DNA from: Crossaster papposus
Lineage: Eukaryota > Echinodermata > Asteroidea > Velatida > Solasteridae
Reading direction: 5' to 3'
Length of the DNA: 64,000 nt
Assembly: GCA_037893245.1 (NCBI GenBank)
Contig: JBAIAA010000784.1
Location: forward strand, 558,001-622,000
The notes below the pieces were generated by a model that saw only the letters and a list, made by a program, of their open reading frames with translations, was not told the origin of the DNA and ran no database searches. Numbering within the stretch: position 1 is the stretch's first letter; every line of letters starts with the position of its first letter. The position numbers were made by a program, and so were the translations under genes. Positions 44,101 to 57,600 of this stretch are shown here, one piece after another.

Positions 44101-47100
44101 CGCTCCCGCTGCACTACTCTGCGTAACTATTTTTAATGAAAATGAAATCCCTATCAAATACAAAATTATCCTGAGCAGACCGAGGTTGTGATCATCCGAA
44201 CTCTCGGTTACTGACCAAGAAAGGGTCTACTTTGTCACTCTGAGTCGAGTACTTCGAGTCATACCAAAAACTTATTAGCAGCAGAACGAGGTTTTGATCC
44301 TCGGCACTCTGGGTTATAGGCCCAGCAAGCTTCCACTGCGCCACCATGCCTCATGTAAATTTAGAAAAACAACAAACAAAATAAAAGCAGACATTCTAAA
44401 AACATTCTAAAATAATTATTAAATTTGAATAACAGTGAAGCAAAAATACCTCTTTAGCAGAGCGAGGTTTCGGTCCTCGGGCCTCTGGGTTATGGGCCCA
44501 TCACGATCCCACTGCACCACTCTGCGTAACTATTTGTAATGAAAATGAAATCACTTTCAAGGAAATAATTATCCTGAGCAGACCGAGGTTGTGGTCAACC
44601 AAACTCTCGGGTACTGACCAAGAAAGTGTCTACTTTGTCACTCCGAGTCGAGTACCTCATGTCATACCAAAAACTTGTCAGCAGAGCGAGGTTTCGATCC
44701 TCGGACCTCTGGGTTATGGGCCCAGCACGCTTCAACTGCGCCACTATGCCTCATGTAAATTTAGAAAATGCAAACAAAATGAAAGCAGACATTCTAAAAA
44801 CATTCTACAATATTTATTAAATGTGAATAGCAGTGAAGCAAAAATACCTAGTTAGCAAAGCGAGGTTTTGGTCCTCGGACCTCTGGGCTATGGGCCCATC
44901 ACGCTCCCGCTGCACTACTCTGCGTAACTATTTTTAATGAAAATGAAATCCCTATCAAATACAAAATTATCCTGAGCAGACCGAGGTTGTGATCATCCGA
45001 ACTCTCGGTTACTGACCAAGAAAGGGTCTACTTTGTCACTCTGAGTCGAGTACTTCAAGTCATACCAAAAACTTATTAGCAGCAGAACGAGGTTTTGATC
45101 CTCGGCACTCTGGGTTATAGGCCCAGCAAGCTTCCACTGCGCCACCATGCCTCATGTAAATTTAGAAAAACAACAAACAAAATAAAAGCAGACATTCTAA
45201 AAACATTCTAAAATAATTATTAAATTTGAATAACAGTGAAGCAAAAATACCTCTTTAGCAGAGCGAGGTTTCGGTCCTCGGGCCTCTGGGTTATGGGCCC
45301 ATCACGATCCCACTGCACCACTCTGCGTAACTATTTGTAATGAAAATGAAATCACTTTCAAGGAAATAATTATCCTGAGCAGACCGAGGTTGTGGTCAAC
45401 CAAACTCTCGGGTACTGACCAAGAAAGTGTCTACTTTGTCACTCCGAGTCGAGTACCTCATGTCATACCAAAAACTTGTTAGCAGAGCGAGGTTTCGATC
45501 CTCGGACCTCTGGGTTATGGGCCCAGCACGCTTTAACTGCGCCACTATGCCTCATGTAAATTTAGAAAATGCAAACAAAATGAAAGCAGACATTCTAAAA
45601 ACATTCTACAATATTTATTAAATGTGAATAGCAGTGAAGCAAAAATACCTAGTTAGCAAAGCGAGGTTTTGGTCCTCGGACCTCTGGGCTATGGGCCCAT
45701 CACGCTCCCGCTGCACTACTCTGCGTAACTATTTTTAATGAAAATGAAATCCCTATCAAATACAAAATTATCCTGAGCAGACCGAGGTTGTGATCATCCG
45801 AACTCTCGGTTACTGACCAAGAAAGGGTCTACTTTGTCACTCTGAGTCGAGTACTTCAAGTCATACCAAAAACTTATTAGCAGCAGAACGAGGTTTTGAT
45901 CCTCGGCACTCTGGGTTATAGGCCCAGCAAGCTTCCACTGCGCCACCATGCCTCATGTAAATTTAGAAAAACAACAAACAAAATAAAAGCAGACATTCTA
46001 AAAACATTCTAAAATAATTATTAAATTTGAATAACAGTGAAGCAAAAATACCTCTTTAGCAGAGCGAGGTTTCGGTCCTCGGGCCTCTGGGTTATGGGCC
46101 CATCACGATCCCACTGCACCACTCTGCGTAACTATTTGTAATGAAAATGAAATCACTTTCAAGGAAATAATTATCCTGAGCAGACCGAGGTTGTGGTCAA
46201 CCAAACTCTCGGGTACTGACCAAGAAAGTGTCTACTTTGTCACTCCGAGTCGAGTACCTCATGTCATACCAAAAACTTGTTAGCAGAGCGAGGTTTCGAT
46301 CCTCGGACCTCTGGGTTATGGGCCCAGCACGCTTCAACTGCGCCACTATGCCTCATGTAAATTTAGAAAATGCAAACAAAATGAAAGCAGACATTCTAAA
46401 AACATTCTACAATATTTATTAAATGTGAATAGCAGTGAAGCAAAAATACCTAGTTAGCAAAGCGAGGTTTTGGTCCTCGGACCTCTGGGCTATGGGCCCA
46501 TCACGCTCCCGCTGCACTACTCTGCGTAACTATTTTTAATGAAAATGAAATCCCTATCAAATACAAAATTATCCTGAGCAGACCGAGGTTGTGATCATCC
46601 GAACTCTCGGTTACTGACCAAGAAAGGGTCTACTTTGTCACTCTGAGTCGAGTACTTCAAGTCATACCAAAAACTTATTAGCAGCAGAACGAGGTTTTGA
46701 TCCTCGGCACTCTGGGTTATAGGCCCAGCAAGCTTCCACTGCGCCACCATGCCTCATGTAAATTTAGAAAAACAACAAACAAAATAAAAGCAGACATTCT
46801 AAAAACATTCTAAAATAATTATTAAATTTGAATAACAGTGAAGCAACAATACCTCTTTAGCAGAGCGAGGTTTCAGTCCTCGGGCCTCTGGGTTATGGGC
46901 CCATCAGGATCCCACTGCACCACTCTGCGTAACTATTTGTAATGAAAATGAAATCACTTTCAAGGAAATAATTATCCTGAGCAGACCGAGGTTGTGGTCA
47001 ACCAAACTCTCGGGTACTGACCAAGAAAGTGTCTACTTTGTCACTCCGAGTCGAGTACCTCATGTCATACCAAAAACTTGTTAGCAGAGCGAGGTTTCGA

Positions 47101-48056
47101 TCCTCGGACCTCTGGGTTATGGGCCCAGCACGCTTCAACTGCGCCACTATGCCTCATGTAAATTTAGAAAATGCAAACAAAATGAAAGCAGACATTCTAA
47201 AAACATTCTACAATATTTATTAAATGTGAATAGCAGTGAAGCAAAAATACCTAGTTAGCAAAGCGAGGTTTTGGTCCTCGGACCTCTGGGCTATGGGCCC
47301 ATCACGCTCCCGCTGCACTACTCTGTGTAACTATTTTTAATGAAAATGAAATCCCTATCAAATACAAAATTATCCTGAGCAGACCGAGGTTGTGATCATC
47401 CGAACTCTCGGTTACTGACCAAGAAAGGGTCTACTTTGTCACTCTGAGTCGAGTACTTCAAGTCATACCAAAAACTTATTAGCAGCAGAACGAGGTTTTG
47501 ATCCTCGGCACTCTGGGTTATAGGCCCAGCAAGCTTCCACTGCGCCACCATGCCTCATGTAAATTTAGAAAAACAACAAACAAAATAAAAGCAGACATTC
47601 TAAAAACATTCTAAAATAATTATTAAATTTGAATAACAGTGAAGCAAAAATACCTCTTTAGCAGAGCGAGGTTTCGGTCCTCGGGCCTCTGGGTTATGGG
47701 CCCATCACGATCCCACTGCACCACTCTGCGTAACTATTTGTAATGAAAATGAAATCACTTTCAAGGAAATAATTATCCTGAGCAGACCGAGGTTGTGGTC
47801 AACCAAACTCTCGGGTACTGACCAAGAAAGTGTCTACTTTGTCACTCCGAGTCGAGTACCTCATGTCATACCAAAAACTTGTTAGCAGAGCGAGGTTTCG
47901 ATCCTCGGACCTCTGGGTTATGGGCCCAGCACGCTTCAACTGCGCCACTATGCCTCATGTAAATTTAGAAAATGCAAACAAAATGAAAGCAGACATTCTA
48001 AAAACATCCTACAATATTTATTAAATGTGAATAGCAGTGAAGCAAAAATACCTAGT

Positions 48057-48121
48057 TAGCAAAGCGAGGTTTTGGTCCTCGGACCTCTGGGCCCATCACG
48101 CTCCCGCTGCACTACTCTGCG
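48057..48121 (-). pseudogene. m3 module with 7-base anticodon deletion
   Basis: CTATGGG is lost between GGG repeats, leaving a 65-nt module. The same lesion occurs in the module at 49652-49716. Confidence 0.7.
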
Positions 48122-49651
48122 TAACTATTTTTAATGAAAATGAAATCCCTATCAAATACAAAATTATCCTGAGCAGACCGAGGTTGTGATCATCCGAACT
48201 CTCGGTTACTGACCAAGAAAGGGTCTACTTTGTCACTCTGAGTCGAGTACTTCAAGTCATACCAAAAACTTATTAGCAGCAGAACGAGGTTTTGATCCTC
48301 GGCACTCTGGGTTATAGGCCCAGCAAGCTTCCACTGCGCCACCATGCCTCATGTAAATTTAGAAAAACAACAAACAAAATAAAAGCAGACATTCTAAAAA
48401 CATTCTAAAATAATTATTAAATTTGAATAACAGTGAAGCAAAAATACCTCTTTAGCAGAGCGAGGTTTCGGTCCTCGGGCCTCTGGGTTATGGGCCCATC
48501 ACGATCCCACTGCACCACTCTGCGTAACTATTTGTAATGAAAATGAAATCACTTTCAAGGAAATAATTATCCTGAGCAGACCGAGGTTGTGGTCAACCAA
48601 ACTCTCGGGTACTGACCAAGAAAGTGTCTACTTTGTCACTCCGAGTCGAGTACCTCATGTCATACCAAAAACTTGTTAGCAGAGCGAGGTTTCGATCCTC
48701 GGACCTCTGGGTTATGTGCCCAGCACGCTTCAACTGCGCCACTATGCCTCATGTAAATTTAGAAAATGCAAACAAAATGAAAGCAGACATTCTAAAAACA
48801 TTCTACAATATTTATTAAATGTGAATAGCAGTGAAGCAAAAATACCTAGTTAGCAAAGCAAGGTTTTGGTCCTCGGACCTCTGGGCTATGGGCCCATCAC
48901 GCTCCCGCTGCACTACTCTGCGTAACTATTTTTAATGAAAATGAAATCCCTATCAAATACAAAATTATCCTGAGCAGACCGAGGTTGTGATCATCCGAAC
49001 TCTCGGTTACTGACCAAGAAAGGGTCTACTTTGTCACTCTGAGTCGAGTACTTCAAGTCATACCAAAAACTTATTAGCAGCAGAACGAGGTTTTGATCCT
49101 CGGCACTCTGGGTTATAGGCCCAGCAAGCTTCCACTGCGCCACCATGCCTCATGTAAATTTAGAAAAACAACAAACAAAATAAAAGCAGACATTCTAAAA
49201 ACATTCTAAAATAATTATTAAATTTGAATAACAGTGAAGCAAAAATACCTCTTTAGCAGAGCGAGGTTTCGGTCCTCGGGCCTCTGGGTTATGGGCCCAT
49301 CACGATCCCACTGCACCACTCTGCGTAACTATTTGTAATGAAAATGAAATCACTTTCAAGGAAATAATTATCCTGAGCAGACCGAGGTTGTGGTCAACCA
49401 AACTCTCGGGTACTGACCAAGAAAGTGTCTACTTTGTCACTCCGAGTCGAGTACCTCATGTCATACCAAAAACTTGTTAGCAGAGCGAGGTTTCGATCCT
49501 CGGACCTCTGGGTTATGGGCCCAGCACGCTTCAACTGCGCCACTATGCCTCATGTAAATTTAGAAAATGCAAACAAAATGAAAGCAGACATTCTAAAAAC
49601 ATTCTACAATATTTATTAAATGTGAATAGCAGTGAAGCAAAAATACCTAGT

Positions 49652-49716
49652 TAGCAAAGCGAGGTTTTGGTCCTCGGACCTCTGGGCCCATCACGCTCCC
49701 GCTGCACTACTCTGCG
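49652..49716 (-). pseudogene. m3 module with 7-base anticodon deletion, second copy
   Basis: Same deletion as at 48057, two units downstream. It may have been copied by unequal exchange rather than arisen independently. Confidence 0.7.
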
Positions 49717-52700
49717 TAACTATTTTTAATGAAAATGAAATCCCTATCAAATACAAAATTATCCTGAGCAGACCGAGGTTGTGATCATCCGAACTCTCGG
49801 TTACTGACCAAGAAAGGGTCTACTTTGTCACTCTGAGTCGAGTACTTCAAGTCATACCAAAAACTTATTAGCAGCAGAACGAGGTTTTGATCCTCGGCAC
49901 TCTGGGTTATAGGCCCAGCAAGCTTCCACTGCGCCACCATGCCTCATGTAAATTTAGAAAAACAACAAACAAAATAAAAGCAGACATTCTAAAAACATTC
50001 TAAAATAATTATTAAATTTGAATAACAGTGAAGCAAAAATACCTCTTTAGCAGAGCGAGGTTTCGGTCCTCGGGCCTCTGGGTTATGGGCCCATCACGAT
50101 CCCACTGCACCACTCTGCGTAACTATTTGTAATGAAAATGAAATCACTTTCAAGGAAATAATTATCCTGAGCAGACCGAGGTTGTGGTCAACCAAACTCT
50201 CGGGTACTGACCAAGAAAGTGTCTACTTTGTCACTCCGAGTCGAGTACCTCATGTCATACCAAAAACTTGTTAGCAGAGCGAGGTTTCGATCCTCGGACC
50301 TCTGGGTTATGGGCCCAGCACGCTTCAACTGCGCCACTATGCCTCATGTAAATTTAGAAAATGCAAACAAAATGAAAGCAGACATTCTAAAAACATTCTA
50401 CAATATTTATTAAATGTGAATAGCAGTGAAGCAAAAATACCTAGTTAGCAAAGCGAGGTTTTGGTCCTCGGACCTCTGGGCTATGGGCCCATCACGCTCC
50501 CGCTGCACTACTCTGCGTAACTATTTTTAATGAAAATGAAATCCCTATCAAATACAAAATTATCCTGAGCAGACCGAGGTTGTGATCATCCGAACTCTCG
50601 GTTACTGACCAAGAAAGGGTCTACTTTGTCACTCTGAGTCGAGTACTTCAAGTCATACCAAAAACTTATTAGCAGCAGAACGAGGTTTTGATCCTCGGCA
50701 CTCTGGGTTATAGGCCCAGCAAGCTTCCACTGCGCCACCATGCCTCATGTAAATTTAGAAAAACAACAAACAAAATAAAAGCAGACATTCTAAAAACATT
50801 CTAAAATAATTATTAAATTTGAATAACAGTGAAGCAAAAATACCTCTTTAGCAGAGCGAGGTTTCGGTCCTCGGGCCTCTGGGTTATGGGCCCATCACGA
50901 TCCCACTGCACCACTCTGCGTAACTATTTGTAATGAAAATGAAATCACTTTCAAGGAAATAATTATCCTGAGCAGACCGAGGTTGTGGTCAACCAAACTC
51001 TCGGGTACTGACCAAGAAAGTGTCTACTTTGTCACTCCGAGTCGAGTACCTCATGTCATACCAAAAACTTGTTAGCAGAGCGAGGTTTCGATCCTCGGAC
51101 CTCTGGGTTATGGGCCCAGCACGCTTCAACTGCGCCACTATGCCTCATGTAAATTTAGAAAATGCAAACAAAATGAAAGCAGACATTCTAAAAGCATTCT
51201 ACAATATTTATTAAATGTGAATAGCAGTGAAGCAAAAATACCTAGTTAGCAAAGCGAGGTTTTGGTCCTCGGACCTCTGGGCTATGGGCCCATCACGCTC
51301 CCGCTGCACTACTCTGCGTAACTATTTTTAATGAAAATGAAATCCCTATCAAATACAAAATTATCCTGAGCAGACCGAGGTTGTGATCATCCGAACTCTC
51401 GGTTACTGACCAAGAAAGGGTCTACTTTGTCACTCTGAGTCGAGTACTTCAAGTCATACCAAAAACTTATTAGCAGCAGAACGAGGTTTTGATCCTCGGC
51501 ACTCTGGGTTATAGGCCCAGCAAGCTTCCACTGCGCCACCATGCCTCATGTAAATTTAGAAAAACAACAAACAAAATAAAAGCAGACATTCTAAAAACAT
51601 TCTAAAATAATTATTAAATTTGAATAACAGTGAAGCAACAATACCTCTTTAGCAGAGCGAGGTTTCAGTCCTCGGGCCTCTGGGTTATGGGCCCATCACG
51701 ATCCCACTGCACCACTCTGCGTAACTATTTGTAATGAAAATGAAATCACTTTCAAGGAAATAATTATCCTGAGCAGACCGAGGTTGTGGTCAACCAAACT
51801 CTCGGGTACTGACCAAGAAAGTGTCTACTTTGTCACTCCGAGTCGAGTACCTCATGTCATACCAAAAACTTGTTAGCAGAGCGAGGTTTCGATCCTCGGA
51901 CCTCTGGGTTATGGGCCCAGCACGCTTCAACTGCGCCACTATGCCTCATGTAAATTTAGAAAATGCAAACAAAATGAAAGCAGACATTCTAAAAACATTC
52001 TACAATATTTATTAAATGTGAATAGCAGTGAAGCAAAAATACCTAGTTAGCAAAGCGAGGTTTTGGTCCTCGGACCTCTGGGCTATGGGCCCATCACGCT
52101 CCCGCTGCACTACTCTGTGTAACTATTTTTAATGAAAATGAAATCCCTATCAAATACAAAATTATCCTGAGCAGACCGAGGTTGTGATCATCCGAACTCT
52201 CGGTTACTGACCAAGAAAGGGTCTACTTTGTCACTCTGAGTCGAGTACTTCAAGTCATACCAAAAACTTATTAGCAGCAGAACGAGGTTTTGATCCTCGG
52301 CACTCTGGGTTATAGGCCCAGCAAGCTTCCACTGCGCCACCATGCCTCATGTAAATTTAGAAAAACAACAAACAAAATAAAAGCAGACATTCTAAAAACA
52401 TTCTAAAATAATTATTAAATTTGAATAACAGTGAAGCAAAAATACCTCTTTAGCAGAGCGAGGTTTCGGTCCTCGGGCCTCTGGGTTATGGGCCCATCAC
52501 GATCCCACTGCACTACTCTGCGTAACTATTTGTAATGAAAATGAAATCACTTTCAAGGAAATAATTATCCTGAGCAGACCGAGGTTGTGGTCAACCAAAC
52601 TCTGGGGTACTGACCAAGAAAGTGTCTACTTTGTCACTCCGAGTCGAGTACCTCATGTCATACCAAAAACTTGTTAGCAGAGCGAGGTTTCGATCCTCGG

Positions 52701-52799
52701 ACCTCTGGGTTATAGGCCCAGCACGCTTCAACTGCGCCACTATGCCTCATGTAAATTTAGAAAATGCAAACAAAATGAAAGCAGACATTCTAAAAACAT

Positions 52800-53435
52800 T
52801 CTAAAATAATTATTAAATTTGAATAACAGTGAAGCAAAAATACCTCTTTAGCAGAGCGAGGTTTCGGTCCTCGGGCCTCTGGGTTATGGGCCCATCACGA
52901 TCCCACTGCACCACTCTGCGTAACTATTTGTAATGAAAATGAAATCACTGAAAATGAAATCACTTTCAAGGAAATAATTATCCTGAGCAGACCGAGGTTG
53001 TGGTCAACCAAACTCTCGGGTACTGACCAAGAAAGTGTCTACTTTGTCACTCCGAGTCGAGTACCTCATGTCATACCAAAAACTTGTTAGCAGAGCGAGG
53101 TTTAGATCCTCGGACCTCTGGGTTATGGGCCCAGCACGCTTCAACTGCGCCACTATGCCTCATGTAAATTTAGAAAAACAACAAACAAAATAAAAGCAGA
53201 CATTCTAAAAACATTCTAAAATATTTATTAAATTTGAATAACAGTGAAGCAAAAATACCTCTTTAGCAGAGCGAGGTTTTGGTCCTCGGGCCTCTGGGTT
53301 ATGGGCCCATCACGCTCCCACTGCACCACTCTGCGTAACTATTTGTAATGAAAATGAAATCACTTTCAAGGAAATAATTATCCTGAGCAGACCGAGGTTG
53401 TGGTCAACCAAACTCTCGGGTACTGACCAAGAAAG
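52800..53435. repeat. Patch with left-array variants inside the core
   Basis: After an m2 at 52675-52746 (anticodon TAT here, plus strand TTATAGG) the array goes straight to an m1-type unit, skipping m3/m4. The next m2 (53079-53150) has the rare T-loop TTTAGATCC and is followed by an m1 with GGTTTTGGTCCTCGGG and CACGCTCCCACTG, the same combination as at 584-831. A tandem duplication of TGAAAATGAAATCAC lies at about 52932-52962. Confidence 0.8.
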
Positions 53436-54650
53436 TGTCTACTTTGTCACTCCGAGTCGAGTACCTCATGTCATACCAAAAACTTGTTAGCAGAGCGAGG
53501 TTTCGATCCTCGGACCTCTGGGTTATGGGCCCAGCACGCTTCAACTGCGCCACTATGCCTCATGTAAATTTAGAAAATGCAAACAAAATGAAAGCAGACA
53601 TTCTAAAAACATTCTACAATATTTATTAAATGTGAATAGCAGTGAAGCAAAAATACCTAGTTAGCAAAGCGAGGTTTTGGTCCTCGGACCTCTGGGCTAT
53701 GGGCCCATCACGCTCCCGCTGCACTACTCTGCGTAACTATTTTTAATGAAAATGAAATCCCTATCAAATACAAAATTATCCTGAGCAGACCGAGGTTGTG
53801 ATCATCCGAACTCTCGGTTACTGACCAAGAAAGGGTCTACTTTGTCACTCTGAGTCGAGTACTTCAAGTCATACCAAAAACTTATTAGCAGCAGAACGAG
53901 GTTTTGATCCTCGGCACTCTGGGTTATAGGCCCAGCAAGCTTCCACTGCGCCACCATGCCTCATGTAAATTTAGAAAAACAACAAACAAAATAAAAGCAG
54001 ACATTCTAAAAACATTCTAAAATAATTATTAAATTTGAATAACAGTGAAGCAAAAATACCTCTTTAGCAGAGCGAGGTTTCGGTCCTCGGGCCTCTGGGT
54101 TATGGGCCCATCACGATCCCACTGCACCACTCTGCGTAACTATTTGTAATGAAAATGAAATCACTTTCAAGGAAATAATTATCCTGAGCAGACCGAGGTT
54201 GTGGTCAACCAAACTCTCGGGTACTGACCAAGAAAGTGTCTACTTTGTCACTCCGAGTCGAGTACCTCATGTCATACCAAAAACTTGTTAGCAGAGCGAG
54301 GTTTCGATCCTCGGACCTCTGGGTTATGGGCCCAGCACGTTTCAACTGCGCCACTATGCCTCATGTAAATTTAGAAAATGCAAACAAAATGAAAGCAGAC
54401 ATTCTAAAAACATTCTACAATATTTATTAAATGTGAATAGCAGTGAAGCAAAAATACCTAGTTAGCAAAGCGAGGTTTTGGTCCTCGGACCTCTGGGCTA
54501 TGGGCCCATCACGCTCCCGCTGCACTACTCTGCGTAACTATTTTTAATGAAAATGAAATCCCTATCAAATACAAAATTATCCTGAGCAGACCGAGGTTGT
54601 GATCATCCGAACTCTCGGTTACTGACCAAGAAAGGGTCTACTTTGTCACT

Positions 54651-57600
54651 CTGAGTCGAGTACTTCAAGTCATACCAAAAACTTATTAGCAGCAGAACGA
54701 GGTTTTGATCCTCGGCACTCTGGGTTATAGGCCCAGCAAGCTTCCACTGCGCCACCATGCCTCATGTAAATTTAGAAAAACAACAAACGAAATAAAAGCA
54801 GACATTCTAAAAACATTCTAAAATAATTATTAAATTTAAATAACAGTGAAGCAAAAATACCTCTTTAGCAGAGCGAGGTTTTGGTCCTCGGGCCTCTGGG
54901 TTATGGGCCCATCACGATCCCACTGCACAACTCTGCGTAGCTATTTGTAATGAAAATGAAATCACTTTCAAGGAAATAATTATCCTGAGCAGACCGAGGT
55001 TGTGGTCAACCAAACTCTCGGGTACTGACCAAGAAAGTGTCTACTTTGTCACTCTGAGTCGAGTACTTCAAGTCATACCAAAAACTTATTAGCAGCAGAA
55101 CGAGGTTTTGATCCTTGGCACTCTGGGTTATAGGCCCAGCAAGCTTCCACTGCGCCACCATGCCTCATGTAAATTTAGAAAAACAACAAACAAAATAAAA
55201 GCAGACATTCAAAAAACATTCTAAAATAATTATTAAATTTGAATAACAGTGAAGCAAAAATACCTCTTTAGCAGAGCGAGGTTTCGGTCCTCGGGCCTCT
55301 GGGTTATGGGCCCATCACGATCACACTGCACCACTCTGCGTAACTATTTGTAATGAAAATGAAATCACTTTCAAAGAAATAATTATCCTGAACAGACCGA
55401 GGTTGTGGTCAACCAAACTCTCGGGTACTGACCAAGAAAGTGTCTACTTTGTCACTCCGAGTCGAGTACCTCATGTCATACCAAAAACTTGTTAGCAGAG
55501 CGAGGTTTCGATCCTCGGACCTCTGGGTTACGGGCCCAGCACGCTTCAACTGCGCCACTATGCCTCATGTAAATTTAGAAAATGCAAACAAAATGAAAGC
55601 AGACATTCTAAAAACATTCTACAATATTTATTAAATGTGAATAGCAGTGAAGCAAAAATACCTAGTTAGCAAAGCGAGGTTTTGGTCCTCGGACCTCTGG
55701 GCTATGGGCCCATCACGCTCCCGCTGCACTACTCTGCGTAACTATTTTTAATGAAAATGAAATCCCTATCAAATACAAAATTATCCTGAGAAGACCGAGG
55801 TTGTGATCATCCGAACTCTCGGTTACTGACCAAGAAAGGGTCTACTTTGTCACTCTGAGTCGAGTACTTCAAGTCATACCAAAAACTTATTAGCAGCAGA
55901 ACGAGGTGTTGATCCTCGGCACTCTGGGTTATAGGCCTAGCAAGCTTCCACTGCGCCACCATGCCTCATGTAAATTTAGAAAAACAACAAACAAAATAAA
56001 AGCAGACTTTCTAAAAACATTCTAAAATAATTATTAAATTTGAATAACAGTGAAGCAAAAATACCTCTTTAGCAGAGCGAGGTTTCGGTCCTCGGGCCTC
56101 TGGGTTATGGGCCCATCACGATCCCACTGCACCACTCTGCGTAACTATTTGTAATGAAAAAGACATCACTTTCAAGGAAATAATTATCCTGAGCAGACCG
56201 AGGTTGTGGTCAACCAAACTCTCGGGTACTGACCAAGAAAGTGTCTACTTTGTCACTCTGAGTCGAGTACTTCAAGTCATACCAAAAACTTATTAGCAGC
56301 AGAACGAGGTTTTGATCCTCGGCACTCTGGGTTATAGGCCCAGCAAGCTTCCACTGCGCCACCATGCCTCATGTAAATTTAGAAAAACAACAAACAAAAT
56401 AAAAGCACACATTCAAAAAACATTCTAAAATAATTATTAAATTTGAATAACAGTAAAGCAAAAATACCTCTTTAGCAGAGCGAGGTTTCGGTCCTCGGGC
56501 CTCTGGGTTATGGGCCCATCACGATCCCACTGCACCACTCTGCGTAACTATTTGTAATGAAAATGAAATCACTTTCAAGGAAATAATTATCCTGAGCAGA
56601 CCGAGGTTGTGGTCAACCAAACTCTCGGGTACTGACCAAGAAAGTGTCTACTTTGTCACTCCGAGTCGAGTACCTCATGTCATACCAAAAACTTGTTAGC
56701 AGAGCGAGGTTTCGATCCTCGGACCTCTGGGTTACGGGCCCAGCACGCTTCAACTGCGCCACTATGCCTCATGTAAATTTAGAAAATGCAAACAAAATGA
56801 AAGCAGACATTCTAAAAACATTCTACAATATTTATTAAATGTGAATAGCAGTGAAGCAAAAATACCTAGTTAGCAAAGCGAGGTTTTGGTCCTCGGACCT
56901 CTGGGCTATGGGCCCATCACGCTCCCGCTGCACTACTCTGCGTAACTATTTTTAATGAAAATGAAATCCCTATCAAATACAAAATTATCCTGAGCAGACC
57001 GAGGTTGTGATCATCCGAACTCTCGGTTACTGACCAAGAAAGGGTCTACTTTGTCACTCTGAGTCGAGTACTTCAAGTCATACCAAAAACTTATTAGCAG
57101 CAGAACGAGGTTTTGATCCTCGGCACTCTGGGTTATAGGCCCAGCAAGCTTCCACTGCGCCACCATGCCTCATGTAAATTTAGAAAAACAACAAACAAAA
57201 TAAAAGCAGACATTCTAAAACTATTCTAAAATAATTATTAAATTTGAATAACAGTGAAGCAAAAATACCTCTTTAGCAGAGCGAGGTTTCGGTCCTCGGG
57301 CCTCTGGGTTATGGGCCCATCACGATCCCACTGCACCACTCTGCGTAACTATTTGTAATGAAAATGAAATCACTTTCAAGGAAATAATTATCTTGAGCAG
57401 ACAGAGGTTGTGGTCAACCAAACTCTCGAGTACTGACCAAGAAAGTGTCTACTTTGTCACTCCGAGTCGAGTACCTCATGTCATACCAAAAACTTGTTAG
57501 CAGAGCGAGGTTTCGATCCTCGGACCTCTGGGTTATGGGCCCAGCACGCTTCAACTGCGCCACTATGCCTCATGTAAATTTAGAAAATGCAAACAAAATG

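Larger units (their letters stand above)
20581..54650. repeat. Homogeneous core of the array (801-bp units)
   Basis: About 42 near-identical 801-bp units. Private variants recur at multiples of 801 bp, which shows multi-unit duplication: ATAGGTCCAGC at about 26700, 29104 and 33110; CTCTGCGTTATAGG at about 27491, 29895 and 33901; GCCTTATGTAAA at about 30736 and 36343. An extra 224-bp piece near 22974-23230 introduces one hybrid module. Confidence 0.85.
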
